64,000 nucleotides of DNA. Origin: Eubacteriales bacterium mix99 (GTDB lineage: Bacteria > Bacillota > Clostridia > Caldicoprobacterales > DTU083). Positions within the stretch are counted from its first letter, which is position 1; each line of letters opens with the position of its first letter. Under the pieces are notes generated by a model. It worked only from the letters and a program-made list of their open reading frames with translations, was not told where the DNA came from and did not search any database. The DNA lies in the NCBI GenBank assembly GCA_038396605.1, contig CP121690.1, positions 1,148,500 through 1,212,499 on the forward strand, given 5' to 3'. The position numbers and the translations under genes are program-made. Positions 35,701 to 45,844 of the stretch are shown here, one piece after another.

Positions 35701-36307
35701 TCATGTCATTGCATCCGGAGAGAATGTCAATATTCTGGTACTGGATACCGAGGTCTATTCGAATACCGGCGGGCAGTCTTCCAAATCCACTCCCACAGCG
35801 GCAGTCGCCAAGTTCGCCGCTTCCGGAAAGAAGATCCGCAAAAAGGATCTGGGTGCCATGGCCATGAACTACACTTATGTTTATGTAACCCAGATTGCCA
35901 TGGGCGCCAATATGAACCAGGCCGTCCGTGCCATTAAGGAAGCAGAGCAGTATGACGGTCCTTCCCTGATTATCGCATATGCACCATGCATCAATCATGG
36001 CATCCGAACCGGAATGGGTACCAGCATGCATCAGGAAAAGCGTGCAGTGGAATCCGGATACTGGCATTTGTATCGGTACAATCCAGAGTTGAAGCAGCAG
36101 GGCAAAAACCCCTTCCAGCTGGATTCGAAGGAGCCGAAGGAATCGTTCCAGGATTTCATCAATTCCGAAGTTCGTTATACCTCCCTGAAGAGAACCTTCC
36201 CGGATGAGGCAGACGAATTGTTCCGGAAAGCCGAGGAGAATGCAAAGGATCGGTATGCCGGTTACAAACGGATGGCCGCAGAAGATTACTCAAAGGACAA
36301 GGAATAA
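32759..36307 (+). CDS. nifJ: Pyruvate:ferredoxin (flavodoxin) oxidoreductase
   Basis: Single-chain PFOR of 1182 residues, which oxidises pyruvate to acetyl-CoA and CO2 with ferredoxin as electron acceptor, a central step in anaerobes. The N-terminal domain opens with [20 protein letters not shown]. The ferredoxin-like part has two 4Fe-4S motifs ([13 protein letters not shown] near 691 and [17 protein letters not shown] near 748). A third cluster is coordinated from [10 protein letters not shown] near 815. The TPP site is [20 protein letters not shown] near 967, with [15 protein letters not shown] after it. Strong ribosome site (AGAGGAGG). Its own terminator follows. No frameshift; length is typical. 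Confidence 0.98.
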   Translation: [1182 protein letters not shown]

Positions 36308-36403
36308 GCAAAGTCCTTTGAACAGGAGCAGGTTACCAGTCAGATGACAGTGGATTTGTACGGATAAGAATGGAATCTGTTTCAGATATTAATAGTGGTA
36401 TGA

Positions 36404-36443
36404 AAAAGGAGTATTCCCTTTGATCGGGGAATACTCCTTTTTT
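36404..36443 (+). terminator. Rho-independent terminator of nifJ
   Basis: AAAAGGAGTATTCCC pairs with GGGAATACTCCTTTT around a short loop and ends in a T-run. It is nearly symmetric and may also stop the convergent DUF3787 gene. Confidence 0.9.
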
Positions 36444-36471
36444 GTTGGCCGCTGCCTCCAGTTGACGCTTG

Positions 36472-36639
36472 CTACTTTTCGTTGGAGTCTACATATTTTT
36501 TGGAATTATCTACCTCTGATTCACTGGGCCTATGGACCCGGGTGACGGGCTCCAGACTCTCTATGTTGGCCCAGGAAGCGGTATCGTGCTTTTCGACAGG
36601 TTCTCTGTAATTCTTTGGCTTGTTTGTTTTCTTCGCCAT
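36472..36639 (-). CDS. DUF3787 family small protein
   Basis: A 55-residue protein with the Clostridia-specific DUF3787 pattern: a basic N-terminus, then EPVEKHDTASWANIESLEPV and RVHRPSESEVDNSKKYVDSN at the C-terminus. The function is unknown; no metal or membrane features are visible. ATG 36639 follows AAAGGAGG, a strong ribosome site. A longer frame to 36744 exists but lacks support. It is convergent with nifJ. Confidence 0.85.
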   Translation of the reverse strand: MAKKTNKPKNYREPVEKHDTASWANIESLEPVTRVHRPSESEVDNSKKYVDSNEK

Positions 36640-36715
36640 GGCTCCAGCCTCCTTTGATTTCGTTATTATTATGATAAAAGCCTGTTGAAATATACTCTTT
36701 GATTTCACTCCATAA

Positions 36716-37978
<1,263 letters not shown>

Positions 37979-38138
37979 AGTGCCAAATAGGCCCGTAAAG
38001 ACCGGGATCCATTGTTTTCTTTCTGTAAATTTGGTTATCCATTAAGGGGATGGAGATGAAAAGAACAGCAAATAAACTAAGATAAGAAAATAACGGGCAA
38101 AAGGAACAAGACAGCACGAAGAAAACGGAGGGGATACT

Positions 38139-39002
38139 ATGGATCCAAAAGTATTGACAGCATTGATGATGTCGCTCTTTGCCGGGCTTGCCACCGGAAT
38201 TGGCGGCGCCATTGCTTTTTTTGCGAAACGTACCAATAAAAAGTTCCTGTCGGTTGCCATGGGATTTTCGGCAGGGGTTATGATTTATATTTCATTTGTG
38301 GAATTGTTTTCCCAGGCTCAGGATGCCCTGACGGCAGAGCTTGGCACCAAACCGGGTTCCTGGGTAACAGCTGCTTCCTTTTTTGGCGGCATGCTCATCA
38401 TTGCACTGATTGACAAGCTGGTACCGGAAGCGGAAAATCCCCATGAAGTGCATACCGTAGAGGACATTCATGAGGCGGAGGATGCACATGAGGCAGAAGT
38501 CGCACAGGAAGCACAGGGAAGTCCGGTACAGGAATCCGAAGAGGAAAAGGAAAACAAGCTGATGCGGGCCGGGCTGCTGACCGCATTGGCCATTGCCATC
38601 CATAATTTCCCGGAAGGATTTGCCTCGTTTATGTCCGCACTGCGGGATCCCAGCGTGGGGATTGGGATTGCCATCGCCATTGCCATTCACAACATCCCGG
38701 AAGGCATTTCCGTTTCCATGCCGGTTTATTATGCCACGGGAAGCAGATCCAAAGCTTTTGTGTATTCCTTTTTGTCCGGGCTTACGGAACCCATCGGTGC
38801 TCTTCTCGGCTATCTGATCCTTGCCCAATTTATGTCCGAAACCCTGTTCGGGATTGTTTTTGCAGCAATCGCAGGAATTATGGTATATATCTCATTTGAC
38901 CAGCTGCTACCCACCGCTGAGGAATACGGGGAACATCACCTGGCGATTTATGGATTGATCTCGGGCATGATTGTCATGGCCATCAGCCTGCTTTTGTTCT
39001 GA
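38139..39002 (+). CDS. zupT: ZIP family zinc/metal transporter ZupT
   Basis: Divalent metal importer of 287 residues with about eight membrane helices. The two metal-binding helices show IAIHNFPEGFASFMSAL and IAIAIHNIPEGISVSMP, the ZIP signature. Helix one has MSLFAGLATGIGGAIAFFAK. A cytoplasmic-facing loop between helices 3 and 4 is unusually rich in His, Asp and Glu (HEVHTVEDIHEAEDAHEAEV) and may bind or sense metal. The ATG follows GAGGGGATACT. Standing alone, it is preceded by a purine-rich leader; no Zur site was recognised. Confidence 0.93.
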   Translation: MDPKVLTALMMSLFAGLATGIGGAIAFFAKRTNKKFLSVAMGFSAGVMIYISFVELFSQAQDALTAELGTKPGSWVTAASFFGGMLIIALIDKLVPEAENPHEVHTVEDIHEAEDAHEAEVAQEAQGSPVQESEEEKENKLMRAGLLTALAIAIHNFPEGFASFMSALRDPSVGIGIAIAIAIHNIPEGISVSMPVYYATGSRSKAFVYSFLSGLTEPIGALLGYLILAQFMSETLFGIVFAAIAGIMVYISFDQLLPTAEEYGEHHLAIYGLISGMIVMAISLLLF

Positions 39003-39082
39003 TAAGCTTTGGCCTTCTGTTTTATCGGGGGATGATCTCTCTCATACTCTGTATCCATCCCTTCTCCGGTCTCCGGAGCGGA

Positions 39083-39754
39083 TCACCAGCGATTTTTCCG
39101 GGATGCGTCACGGAACCGCTTTCGATTCTTGTAGGTGATCCGGCGAAGCTTCAGGCCCTGAATGAGATCCGGTCCGAAGAAAACAAGGTAATTGACAACG
39201 GAAGCCACGGCGCTGAGTTTCCACGGCAGGGGATTGAACAGGATGGAACACACAAGGAATGCCCAGTTGAACCAGCCGATATATTTAACCTTGATTGGAA
39301 GGATAAAGAACAAAAGGATTTCAAAGTTGGGAAACAGATAGGCAAACGCCAGGAACAGGGACAGGTTCAGGTGCTCTGCCGTAACGGGACTGCGGCCGAT
39401 AAAAGCCGCGGCAATGGTGCTGAGTACGCCGATCAGGTAATACAGGTTAAAGCGAAAACTGCCCCATTGATGTTCCAGGTTGCTGCCTACCAGATAGTAA
39501 AAGTACAGAGTGAACACAATCTGAATGGGACTGGTGGTGGAAGGCAGAAACAAAAAGGTGACCAGACGCCATATTTCCCCGTGCAGGACCCTGGATGGAA
39601 TCAGGGCAAATTTGCCGTATAAGTTGCTCTGCGGCACCAGAAAATTGGTAAAAAATACGACGGCGTGCAATATTACAATGTATAACATCAGATCCTGAAT
39701 GGCATATCGCCCGAATTTTCTTTCCAGCTTTTGAATCCATTTCAATGCAATCAC
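39083..39754 (-). CDS. Rhomboid-like membrane protein, probably inactive
   Basis: Predicted 223-residue membrane protein with about six helices. The layout resembles rhomboid proteases: a loop with HGEIWRLVTFLFLPS, TLYFYYLVGSNLEHQWGSF (the usual place of the E-x-x-W-G segment) and FNLYYLIGVLSTIAAAFIG. The catalytic GxSG serine motif and the late catalytic His are not visible, so it is likely a pseudo-rhomboid (derlin-like) protein. A basic tail (RRITYKNRKRFRDASRKN) follows the last helix. The ATG lies behind GAGGAGTGATTG. Function unknown. Confidence 0.7.
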   Translation of the reverse strand: MIALKWIQKLERKFGRYAIQDLMLYIVILHAVVFFTNFLVPQSNLYGKFALIPSRVLHGEIWRLVTFLFLPSTTSPIQIVFTLYFYYLVGSNLEHQWGSFRFNLYYLIGVLSTIAAAFIGRSPVTAEHLNLSLFLAFAYLFPNFEILLFFILPIKVKYIGWFNWAFLVCSILFNPLPWKLSAVASVVNYLVFFGPDLIQGLKLRRITYKNRKRFRDASRKNRW

Positions 39755-39972
39755 TCCTCATTAGTCAGTCGATCCTGTTTCCCTTCTGACTTTGCTTTTT
39801 TATCGGATATCGGTGAGCATAGTCGTATCTATTATTTTACGATAGAATGTCATTTTTCACAACACCAAACTTTTTAAAAGGATTTTTATGGTTGTACAGA
39901 TAACTAATATTTACCGTATTTTCATATATTATTGGAAACTGAATGTTTTTTACACAAAGTGTCAAAATGGAA

Positions 39973-40001
39973 TTGACAAACGCTCCCCTTTATTGTACCA
40001 T
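39973..40001 (+). promoter_or_regulatory. Promoter of the T-box/ileS transcript
   Basis: Perfect -35 TTGACA (39973-39978), 17-base spacer, -10 TACCAT (39996-40001). Start site near 40008, just ahead of T-box stem I. Confidence 0.7.
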
Positions 40002-40007
40002 AAAACA

Positions 40008-40322
40008 CAAAGAACATCGAAAAAGGCGATGAAAAGGACAGTACCGCAGGACAGGATTCCCAGAGACACGGCAAATGGTGGGATGCCGTGATGATTTCCT
40101 GACGGGAAGATCCCCTTGGAGCCGGGCATGGAAATGAAATATGATGATATTGCTTTTATATGATATCGTTTTTTCGGAGTAGATTGTCCCGCAGAAAGGC
40201 GTTAGGAAAAAGTGATAAGAAGACAGAAAGAAGCTTTGTTTCTGTTATTGTTCTTATAAGATGGGTGGTACCGCGGTAATTTTCGTCCCTTGGCAATAAG
40301 TCAGGGGATTTTTTATCTGAAA
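40008..40322 (+). promoter_or_regulatory. T-box riboswitch controlling ileS
   Basis: The T-box core GGGTGGTACCGCGG (40263-40276) precedes a terminator (CCCTTGG, CAAGGGG-like pairing, then TTTTTTAT, about 40286-40316). Upstream, stem I can be traced: CGAAAAA at about 40018 pairs with TTTTTCG near 40170, AGTA of the loop-E motif follows near 40040, and the distal arm is CACGGCA...TGCCGTG with the conserved TGGTG. The specifier codon should be an isoleucine codon; ATA and ATC triplets occur in the expected region (40135-40170), but I could not decide which is used. Uncharged tRNA(Ile) is expected to allow read-through into ileS. Confidence 0.92.
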
Positions 40323-40380
40323 AAGTCCTTTGGGCAAACGGAAAAGGGAGAAGAAGCAAAGGGAAAGGAATGGATCAAAA

Positions 40381-43300
40381 ATGGAGAAGTTCAGGGCGTT
40401 ATCCAGTCAGTCGGTCAGCGACAATGAGAAAAGAATCTCGAAGTATTGGAATGAGATTCATATACTGGACAAAAGTATTGAGACCAGAGAGGACGGGAAA
40501 CCTTTCATTTTCTATGAGGGACCTCCTACTGCCAATGGGCGTCCCGGGATTCATCATGTGATTGCCAGGACACTGAAGGATTCCGTCTGCCGTTACAGGA
40601 CCATGAAGGGCTATCAGGTCCGGCGGAAGGCCGGATGGGATACTCACGGCCTGCCGGTGGAGATCGAAGTGGAAAAGAAGCTGGGTCTGCACAACAAGCG
40701 GGATATCGAAGAATATGGCATTTCCGCCTTCAATCAAAAATGCCGGGAGTCTGTGTTCGAATACGAGTCCCTTTGGCGGGAAATGACGGAACGGATGGGC
40801 TATGAAATTGACGTAGACCATCCCTATATTACACTGGATAACAACTATATTGAGACGGTGTGGTGGATTCTGGACCGGTTTAATAAGGAAGGGCTGATCT
40901 ATGAAGGACACAAGATCCTTCCCTACTGCCCCCGCTGCGGCACCGGCCTGGCTTCCCATGAAGTGGCCCAGGGCTATGAGGAGATCAAAATCACGACGGT
41001 GTATGTCAAATTCAAGCGGAAAGACGCCGACGAATATTTCCTGGTATGGACCACAACACCGTGGACCCTGGCTTCCAATGCAGCCCTGACCGTGCACCCG
41101 GATGCGACGTATCAGAGAGTCCGGTTTGAAGGAACGGTTTATTATATTGAAAAACATCTGGCCCCCCGGGTTCTGGGCGGAGAGTACGAGGTCCTGGACG
41201 AGAGAAAGGGCAAAGATCTGGAATATATGGAATATGAGCAGCTGATGCCCTTCGTTTCCACCGATAAGAAGGCCTTTTATGTTACGGTGGCAGATTATGT
41301 TACTACGGAGGACGGAACGGGGATTGTGCATACGGCGCCTGCCTTCGGGGAAGACGACTATCAGACCGGGAGGCGATACGGCCTGCCCGTTCTGCAGCCT
41401 GTAGACGATTCCGGAAAATATACCTGTACCCCCTGGAAGGGCATGTTCGTTATGGATGCGGATCGGGAGGTCATCCAATGGCTTGCGGAGAATGGCAAAC
41501 TGTTCCGGAAGCAGAAGATGGTGCATAACTATCCGCATTGCTGGAGATGCCATACCCCGCTGCTTTACTACGCAAAGCCCAGCTGGTATATCGAGATGAC
41601 CAAACTCCGGGATCAGCTGATCAAAAACAACAACGGAGTGGACTGGTATCCGGCCTTTGTCGGGAAAAAACGGTTTGGAAACTGGCTGGAGAACCTGAAC
41701 GACTGGGCCATTTCCCGGAGCCGGTATTGGGGGACTCCTCTGAATATCTGGCGCTGTGAATGCGGCAATACCACCAGTGTTGGTTCCCGCAGGGAACTGG
41801 CGGAGCGGGCTGTGGAAGATATCGATGAGTCCATTGATCTTCACCGGCCCTATGTGGATGATGTTCATCTTGTCTGTGACAAATGCGGCAAAGCAATGAC
41901 AAGGGTAAAGGATGTCATTGACTGCTGGTTTGACAGCGGATCCATGCCCTTTGCCCAGCAGCACTATCCCTTTGAACACAAGGAGGATTTCAACCAATTG
42001 TTCCCGGCAGATTTTATCTGCGAAGGAATTGATCAGACCCGCGGGTGGTTCTATTCCCTGCTGGCCATCTCCACCTTTATCACCGGAAAAGCTCCTTATA
42101 AAGCGGTATTGGTCAATGATCTCATATTGGACAAGGAAGGCAGCAAGATGTCCAAATCCAGGGGCAACACGGTGGATCCCTTTGATTTGTTTGACAAGTA
42201 CGGGGCGGATACCCTGCGCTGGTATCTGCTGTATGTCTCTCCGCCCTGGACACCGACCCGCTTTGATCTGGACGGCCTGAGGGAAGTGCAGAGCAAATTT
42301 TTCGGAACCATAAAGAATGTCTACAATTTCTTTACCCTGTATGCCAACACGGATGGGGTGGACCCCAGAGAGTTTTTTGTTCCTTATGAGCAGAGGCCGG
42401 AGATGGATCACTGGATCCTGTCCCGGTTCAACAGTCTGCAGGCCTCGGTGGAAGCCGATCTGGAGAAGTATGATATGACCCGCGCCATCCGCAGGATGCA
42501 GGACTTTGTCAATGAAGATCTTTCCAACTGGTTCATCCGCCGGTCCAGAAGGAGATTCTGGGCATCCGAATTAACGCAGGACAAAAAGGCAGTTTACAAT
42601 ACCACGTACGAAGTATTGGTGAACTTTGCGCAAATGATTGCGCCCTTTGCACCGTTTCTTTCCGAGGAGATTTATCGGAATCTGACCGGAGAGCTTTCCG
42701 TACATTTAAGCAGGTACCCAACGGCAGATCCGGAGCAGATTGACCCGGATCTGGAGGAGACCATGGATTTGGTCCGCAGTCTGGTGGCGTTGGGCAGGGC
42801 GTCCAGGGAATCCGCCCGCATCAAGGTGCGTCAGCCGATCCAGGAGATTTTGGTGGACGGAAAATACGAATCCCGGATTGCTCATCTGGTGCCATTGATC
42901 CGGGAAGAGCTCAACGTGAAGGAGGTTGTCTTCGCCAAAGATCTGAAAGAGTATATGGACTTCCGGATGAAGCCGAATTTCAAAGTGGCAGGGCCGGTTC
43001 TGGGCGGCCGGATCCGGTTGCTTGCCAAGGCGCTGGCCGCCATGGATGCTTGCGATGTGGCGCCCAGGCTGGAAGAGGGAGAGACCATGACCGTAGTTCT
43101 GGACGGTGAGGATTACCCAATCAGTAAGGAAAATGTACAGATCACCATATCCGCCAAAAAAGGTTTCAATATTGCTGCGGAAAATAATCTGTTCGTTGTC
43201 CTGGATACAACTCTGACTCCGGATCTGATTGATGAAGGCCTGGCCAGGGAACTGGTTTCCAAGGTGCAGCAAATGCGGAAGAACAACGGCTATGAGGTGA

Positions 43301-43485
43301 TGGATCATATTCGGATTATGCTGAACGCGGATGATGCAGTGCAGAAAGCCGTGGAGGGCCACAGAAAGTTTATCATGAAAGAAACGCTGGCTCTGGAAAT
43401 GGAATGGGCGAAGGATTTTTCCCCGGAAAAATTTAACTTGAACGGCCATACGACGGGGATCCGAATAGAGAAGAGGATCGGATAA
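40381..43485 (+). CDS. ileS: Isoleucyl-tRNA synthetase (long, IleS2-like)
   Basis: Class I synthetase of 1034 residues that charges tRNA(Ile), with an editing domain. The HIGH motif appears as GRPGIHH near residue 50, the KMSKS motif as SKMSKSRGN near 588, and a tryptophan-rich editing site region (VWTTTPWTLASNAALT) near 225. Zinc-type cysteine pairs occur in CPRCGTG, CWRCHTP and CDKCGKA. The length and the GxxHH form are features of the IleS2 group, which includes mupirocin-resistant enzymes. ATG 40381 is chosen because an upstream frame (40330) lies inside the leader. A T-box controls expression. Confidence 0.96.
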   Translation: MEKFRALSSQSVSDNEKRISKYWNEIHILDKSIETREDGKPFIFYEGPPTANGRPGIHHVIARTLKDSVCRYRTMKGYQVRRKAGWDTHGLPVEIEVEKKLGLHNKRDIEEYGISAFNQKCRESVFEYESLWREMTERMGYEIDVDHPYITLDNNYIETVWWILDRFNKEGLIYEGHKILPYCPRCGTGLASHEVAQGYEEIKITTVYVKFKRKDADEYFLVWTTTPWTLASNAALTVHPDATYQRVRFEGTVYYIEKHLAPRVLGGEYEVLDERKGKDLEYMEYEQLMPFVSTDKKAFYVTVADYVTTEDGTGIVHTAPAFGEDDYQTGRRYGLPVLQPVDDSGKYTCTPWKGMFVMDADREVIQWLAENGKLFRKQKMVHNYPHCWRCHTPLLYYAKPSWYIEMTKLRDQLIKNNNGVDWYPAFVGKKRFGNWLENLNDWAISRSRYWGTPLNIWRCECGNTTSVGSRRELAERAVEDIDESIDLHRPYVDDVHLVCDKCGKAMTRVKDVIDCWFDSGSMPFAQQHYPFEHKEDFNQLFPADFICEGIDQTRGWFYSLLAISTFITGKAPYKAVLVNDLILDKEGSKMSKSRGNTVDPFDLFDKYGADTLRWYLLYVSPPWTPTRFDLDGLREVQSKFFGTIKNVYNFFTLYANTDGVDPREFFVPYEQRPEMDHWILSRFNSLQASVEADLEKYDMTRAIRRMQDFVNEDLSNWFIRRSRRRFWASELTQDKKAVYNTTYEVLVNFAQMIAPFAPFLSEEIYRNLTGELSVHLSRYPTADPEQIDPDLEETMDLVRSLVALGRASRESARIKVRQPIQEILVDGKYESRIAHLVPLIREELNVKEVVFAKDLKEYMDFRMKPNFKVAGPVLGGRIRLLAKALAAMDACDVAPRLEEGETMTVVLDGEDYPISKENVQITISAKKGFNIAAENNLFVVLDTTLTPDLIDEGLARELVSKVQQMRKNNGYEVMDHIRIMLNADDAVQKAVEGHRKFIMKETLALEMEWAKDFSPEKFNLNGHTTGIRIEKRIG

Positions 43486-43533
43486 CGAAGATCATTCCGA
43501 GTCAGGGGGAAACACCATAACGGAAAAGAGGAG

Positions 43534-43564
43534 GCGGAGAAGCGAAAAGTTCTCCGCTTTTTTC
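43534..43564 (+). terminator. Rho-independent terminator of ileS
   Basis: GCGGAGAA (43534-43541) pairs with TTCTCCGC (43550-43557) around an eight-base loop and is followed by TTTTTTCT. Confidence 0.9.
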
Positions 43565-43731
43565 TATCGCTGGAATGCGATGAAGGCATAGGGACTTTTA
43601 CCACAGTTTTGGTAAAGCATCAGGCAGTCGGTATTATAAAATGTTTTGTTTGACGGTTATAATAGTTGTATAATACAATAAATCTGTTTGAACTTACAAA
43701 CATGAAAAATCAGCAAGGATGTGTAAATATT

Positions 43732-45339
43732 TTGGAACGGGAAGAGGAAATCAGAAAGGAAGTACATCGGCGGAGGACGTTTGCAATCATCTCCCATCCG
43801 GATGCAGGGAAGACAACCCTGACGGAAAAACTGCTGCTCTATGGCGGCGCCATTCGCCTGGCCGGTACGGTAAAGTCCAGAAAATCAAGGAAATATGCGG
43901 TTTCGGACTGGATGGAAATCGAAAAACAAAGGGGGATTTCCGTTACCTCCAGTGTGATGCAGTTTGATTATGACGGATGCCGGATCAATATTCTGGATAC
44001 GCCGGGGCACCAGGATTTCAGTGAGGATACGTATCGTACGCTGATGGCGGCGGACAGTGCTGTGATGCTCATTGATGGGGCAAAGGGCGTGGAGGCGCAG
44101 ACGATCAAGCTGTTCCAGGTGTGTAAAATGCGGGGTATTCCAATTTTTACCTTTATCAATAAGCTGGACCGTCAGTCCAGGGATCCCTTCGAATTGATGG
44201 AGGAAATCGAAAATGTACTGGGAATCCGATCCTACCCCATGAACTGGCCCATCGGTACGGAAGGAAATTTCAAGGGGGTGTATGATCGGTCGACAAGGCA
44301 GATTGAAGCCTTTCGGGGTGGAAATCACGGTCGGAGCAAGGTGGATGCCACCATTGGAAGCCCGGAGGATCCAAAATTTCAGGAGCTGCTGGGCGGGCCT
44401 CTCTATCAGCAGCTGCGGGAGGAGATCGAACTTCTGGACGGAGCCGGCGATGAATTCCGCATGGAGGAGGTGCTGGACGGGGAGCTGACTCCGATTTTCT
44501 TTGGAAGTGCCATGACCAATTTCGGAGTCCGGACGTTTTTGGAGAATTTCCTCAAAATGGCTCCCTCTCCATCGAGCCGGGTCACCTCCCAGGGTAAGGT
44601 GTCTGCGGAAAGCCTCTCTTTTTCCGGATTTGTATTTAAAATACAGGCAAATATGAACCCGGCTCACCGGGATCGGATTGCCTTTATCCGGATCTGCTCC
44701 GGCAAATTCACAAAAGGCATGGAGGTCCGGCATGTCCGGGAAGGGAAAACTGTCCGTCTCAGTCAGCCGCAGCAGTTCATTGCGCAGGACCGCATGATTG
44801 TGGATGAAGCGTATTCGGGCGACATTATCGGGATCTTTGATCCGGGCATATTCCATATTGGTGATACCCTGCTGGAGGGCAATCAGCATTTCACCTTTGA
44901 GGGAATCCCAATGTTCCCGGCAGAACATTTTGCAAGAGTGCGGCTGGTGGATGCCATGAAGAGGAAACAGTTTCTCAAGGGCATCCGGCAGATTGCGGAG
45001 GAAGGTTCCATTCAGGTCTTTAAGCAGCCGGATGTTGGCGCGGAAACCCTGATCATCGGGGTGGTGGGTGTTCTGCAGTTTGAAGTGCTGTCCTACCGGC
45101 TGAAGAACGAATACGGAGTGGAAATACAGATCCATACGCTGCCCTATACTGCAGCCAGATGGGTTCTGGATGGCAAAATAACAGGGGATGTACTCGCCTA
45201 TACCGATCAGGCGGTGCTGGTGGAGGATTCCTACCAGCGGCCGGTGGTGCTTTTCCATGACAAATGGGCGGTGCAGCGGATTGCCGACAAGCATTCCAAT
45301 ATACGGTTTGTGGAAATTCCTCCGTCCGTTTCGGCATGA
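43732..45339 (+). CDS. prfC: Peptide chain release factor 3
   Basis: Translational GTPase that recycles release factors RF1 and RF2 from the ribosome. The G domain shows ISHPDAGKTTLTEKLLL (G1), EIEKQRGISVTSSVMQF (G2), DTPGHQDFSEDTYRTL (G3) and FINKLDRQSRDP (G4), followed by the RF3 domain 2 and C-terminal blocks such as IGVVGVLQFEVLSYRLKNEY. The TTG at 43732 gives the common N-terminus behind AAGGATG; starts at 43666 or 43702 are longer and less likely. Length (535 residues) is typical. Confidence 0.95.
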   Translation: MEREEEIRKEVHRRRTFAIISHPDAGKTTLTEKLLLYGGAIRLAGTVKSRKSRKYAVSDWMEIEKQRGISVTSSVMQFDYDGCRINILDTPGHQDFSEDTYRTLMAADSAVMLIDGAKGVEAQTIKLFQVCKMRGIPIFTFINKLDRQSRDPFELMEEIENVLGIRSYPMNWPIGTEGNFKGVYDRSTRQIEAFRGGNHGRSKVDATIGSPEDPKFQELLGGPLYQQLREEIELLDGAGDEFRMEEVLDGELTPIFFGSAMTNFGVRTFLENFLKMAPSPSSRVTSQGKVSAESLSFSGFVFKIQANMNPAHRDRIAFIRICSGKFTKGMEVRHVREGKTVRLSQPQQFIAQDRMIVDEAYSGDIIGIFDPGIFHIGDTLLEGNQHFTFEGIPMFPAEHFARVRLVDAMKRKQFLKGIRQIAEEGSIQVFKQPDVGAETLIIGVVGVLQFEVLSYRLKNEYGVEIQIHTLPYTAARWVLDGKITGDVLAYTDQAVLVEDSYQRPVVLFHDKWAVQRIADKHSNIRFVEIPPSVSA

Positions 45340-45473
45340 CCGAATCTGTCCTGCGGATTGAAATGAAAAGAACAAGGTTTTCCTGGATGAGAAAGCCAAA
45401 CAGGGAAGCCCTAAAACGGGGAAAGGGGAAGGCATAGGGGAAGACATACGGAAAGCCGGAAAGGAGAAAAACA

Positions 45474-45764
45474 ATGGGTGTGCGATTTGGCAGGGAATAC
45501 TCCGATATCGTTCAGGAGGTTGCAGTCGCTCTGGAAAATATAGACGGACTGAATGATTTCCTGAACATGGATGCGGAGCAGTGGCATTCCCTTGATGCGA
45601 AGGACAGATGGGAATATATCCGGACCATTTCAGATGATGTGTTTTATGCTCTGGGTCAGGATCCCACCCTGACCATTGGTTCCGGGTATGCGGAGTACGA
45701 TGCAAAGCGGCATGTGCTGAAGGTATATGACGGATCCAAAGTCACGATTGTCAGTCTGATCTAG
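45474..45764 (+). CDS. Conserved hypothetical protein
   Basis: A 96-residue predicted cytoplasmic protein with helical N-terminus (REYSDIVQEVAVALENIDGL), a middle segment with EQWHSLDAKDRWEYIRT, and a beta-like C-terminus (AEYDAKRHVLKVYDGSKVTI). I do not recognise the family. The ATG has a GAAAGGAG ribosome site, and codon use matches the neighbours, so it is likely a real gene. It lies 134 bases after prfC, in the same direction, and 80 bases before the YqxD gene. Confidence 0.65.
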   Translation: MGVRFGREYSDIVQEVAVALENIDGLNDFLNMDAEQWHSLDAKDRWEYIRTISDDVFYALGQDPTLTIGSGYAEYDAKRHVLKVYDGSKVTIVSLI

Positions 45765-45844
45765 CAGAAAGCGTTTCCTGGATTTTTATAGTTCGATCAC
45801 TTGATGCAGAATGGAAAAAGGTTTTGAAGGATACAGGGGGCTTT

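Noticed and set aside
40399..42411. Minus-strand open frame of 670 codons
   Set aside because: Antisense to ileS, without recognisable domains; a shadow of the synthetase.
43885..45705. Minus-strand open frame of 606 codons
   Set aside because: Antisense to prfC and the following hypothetical gene; no motifs or ribosome site.
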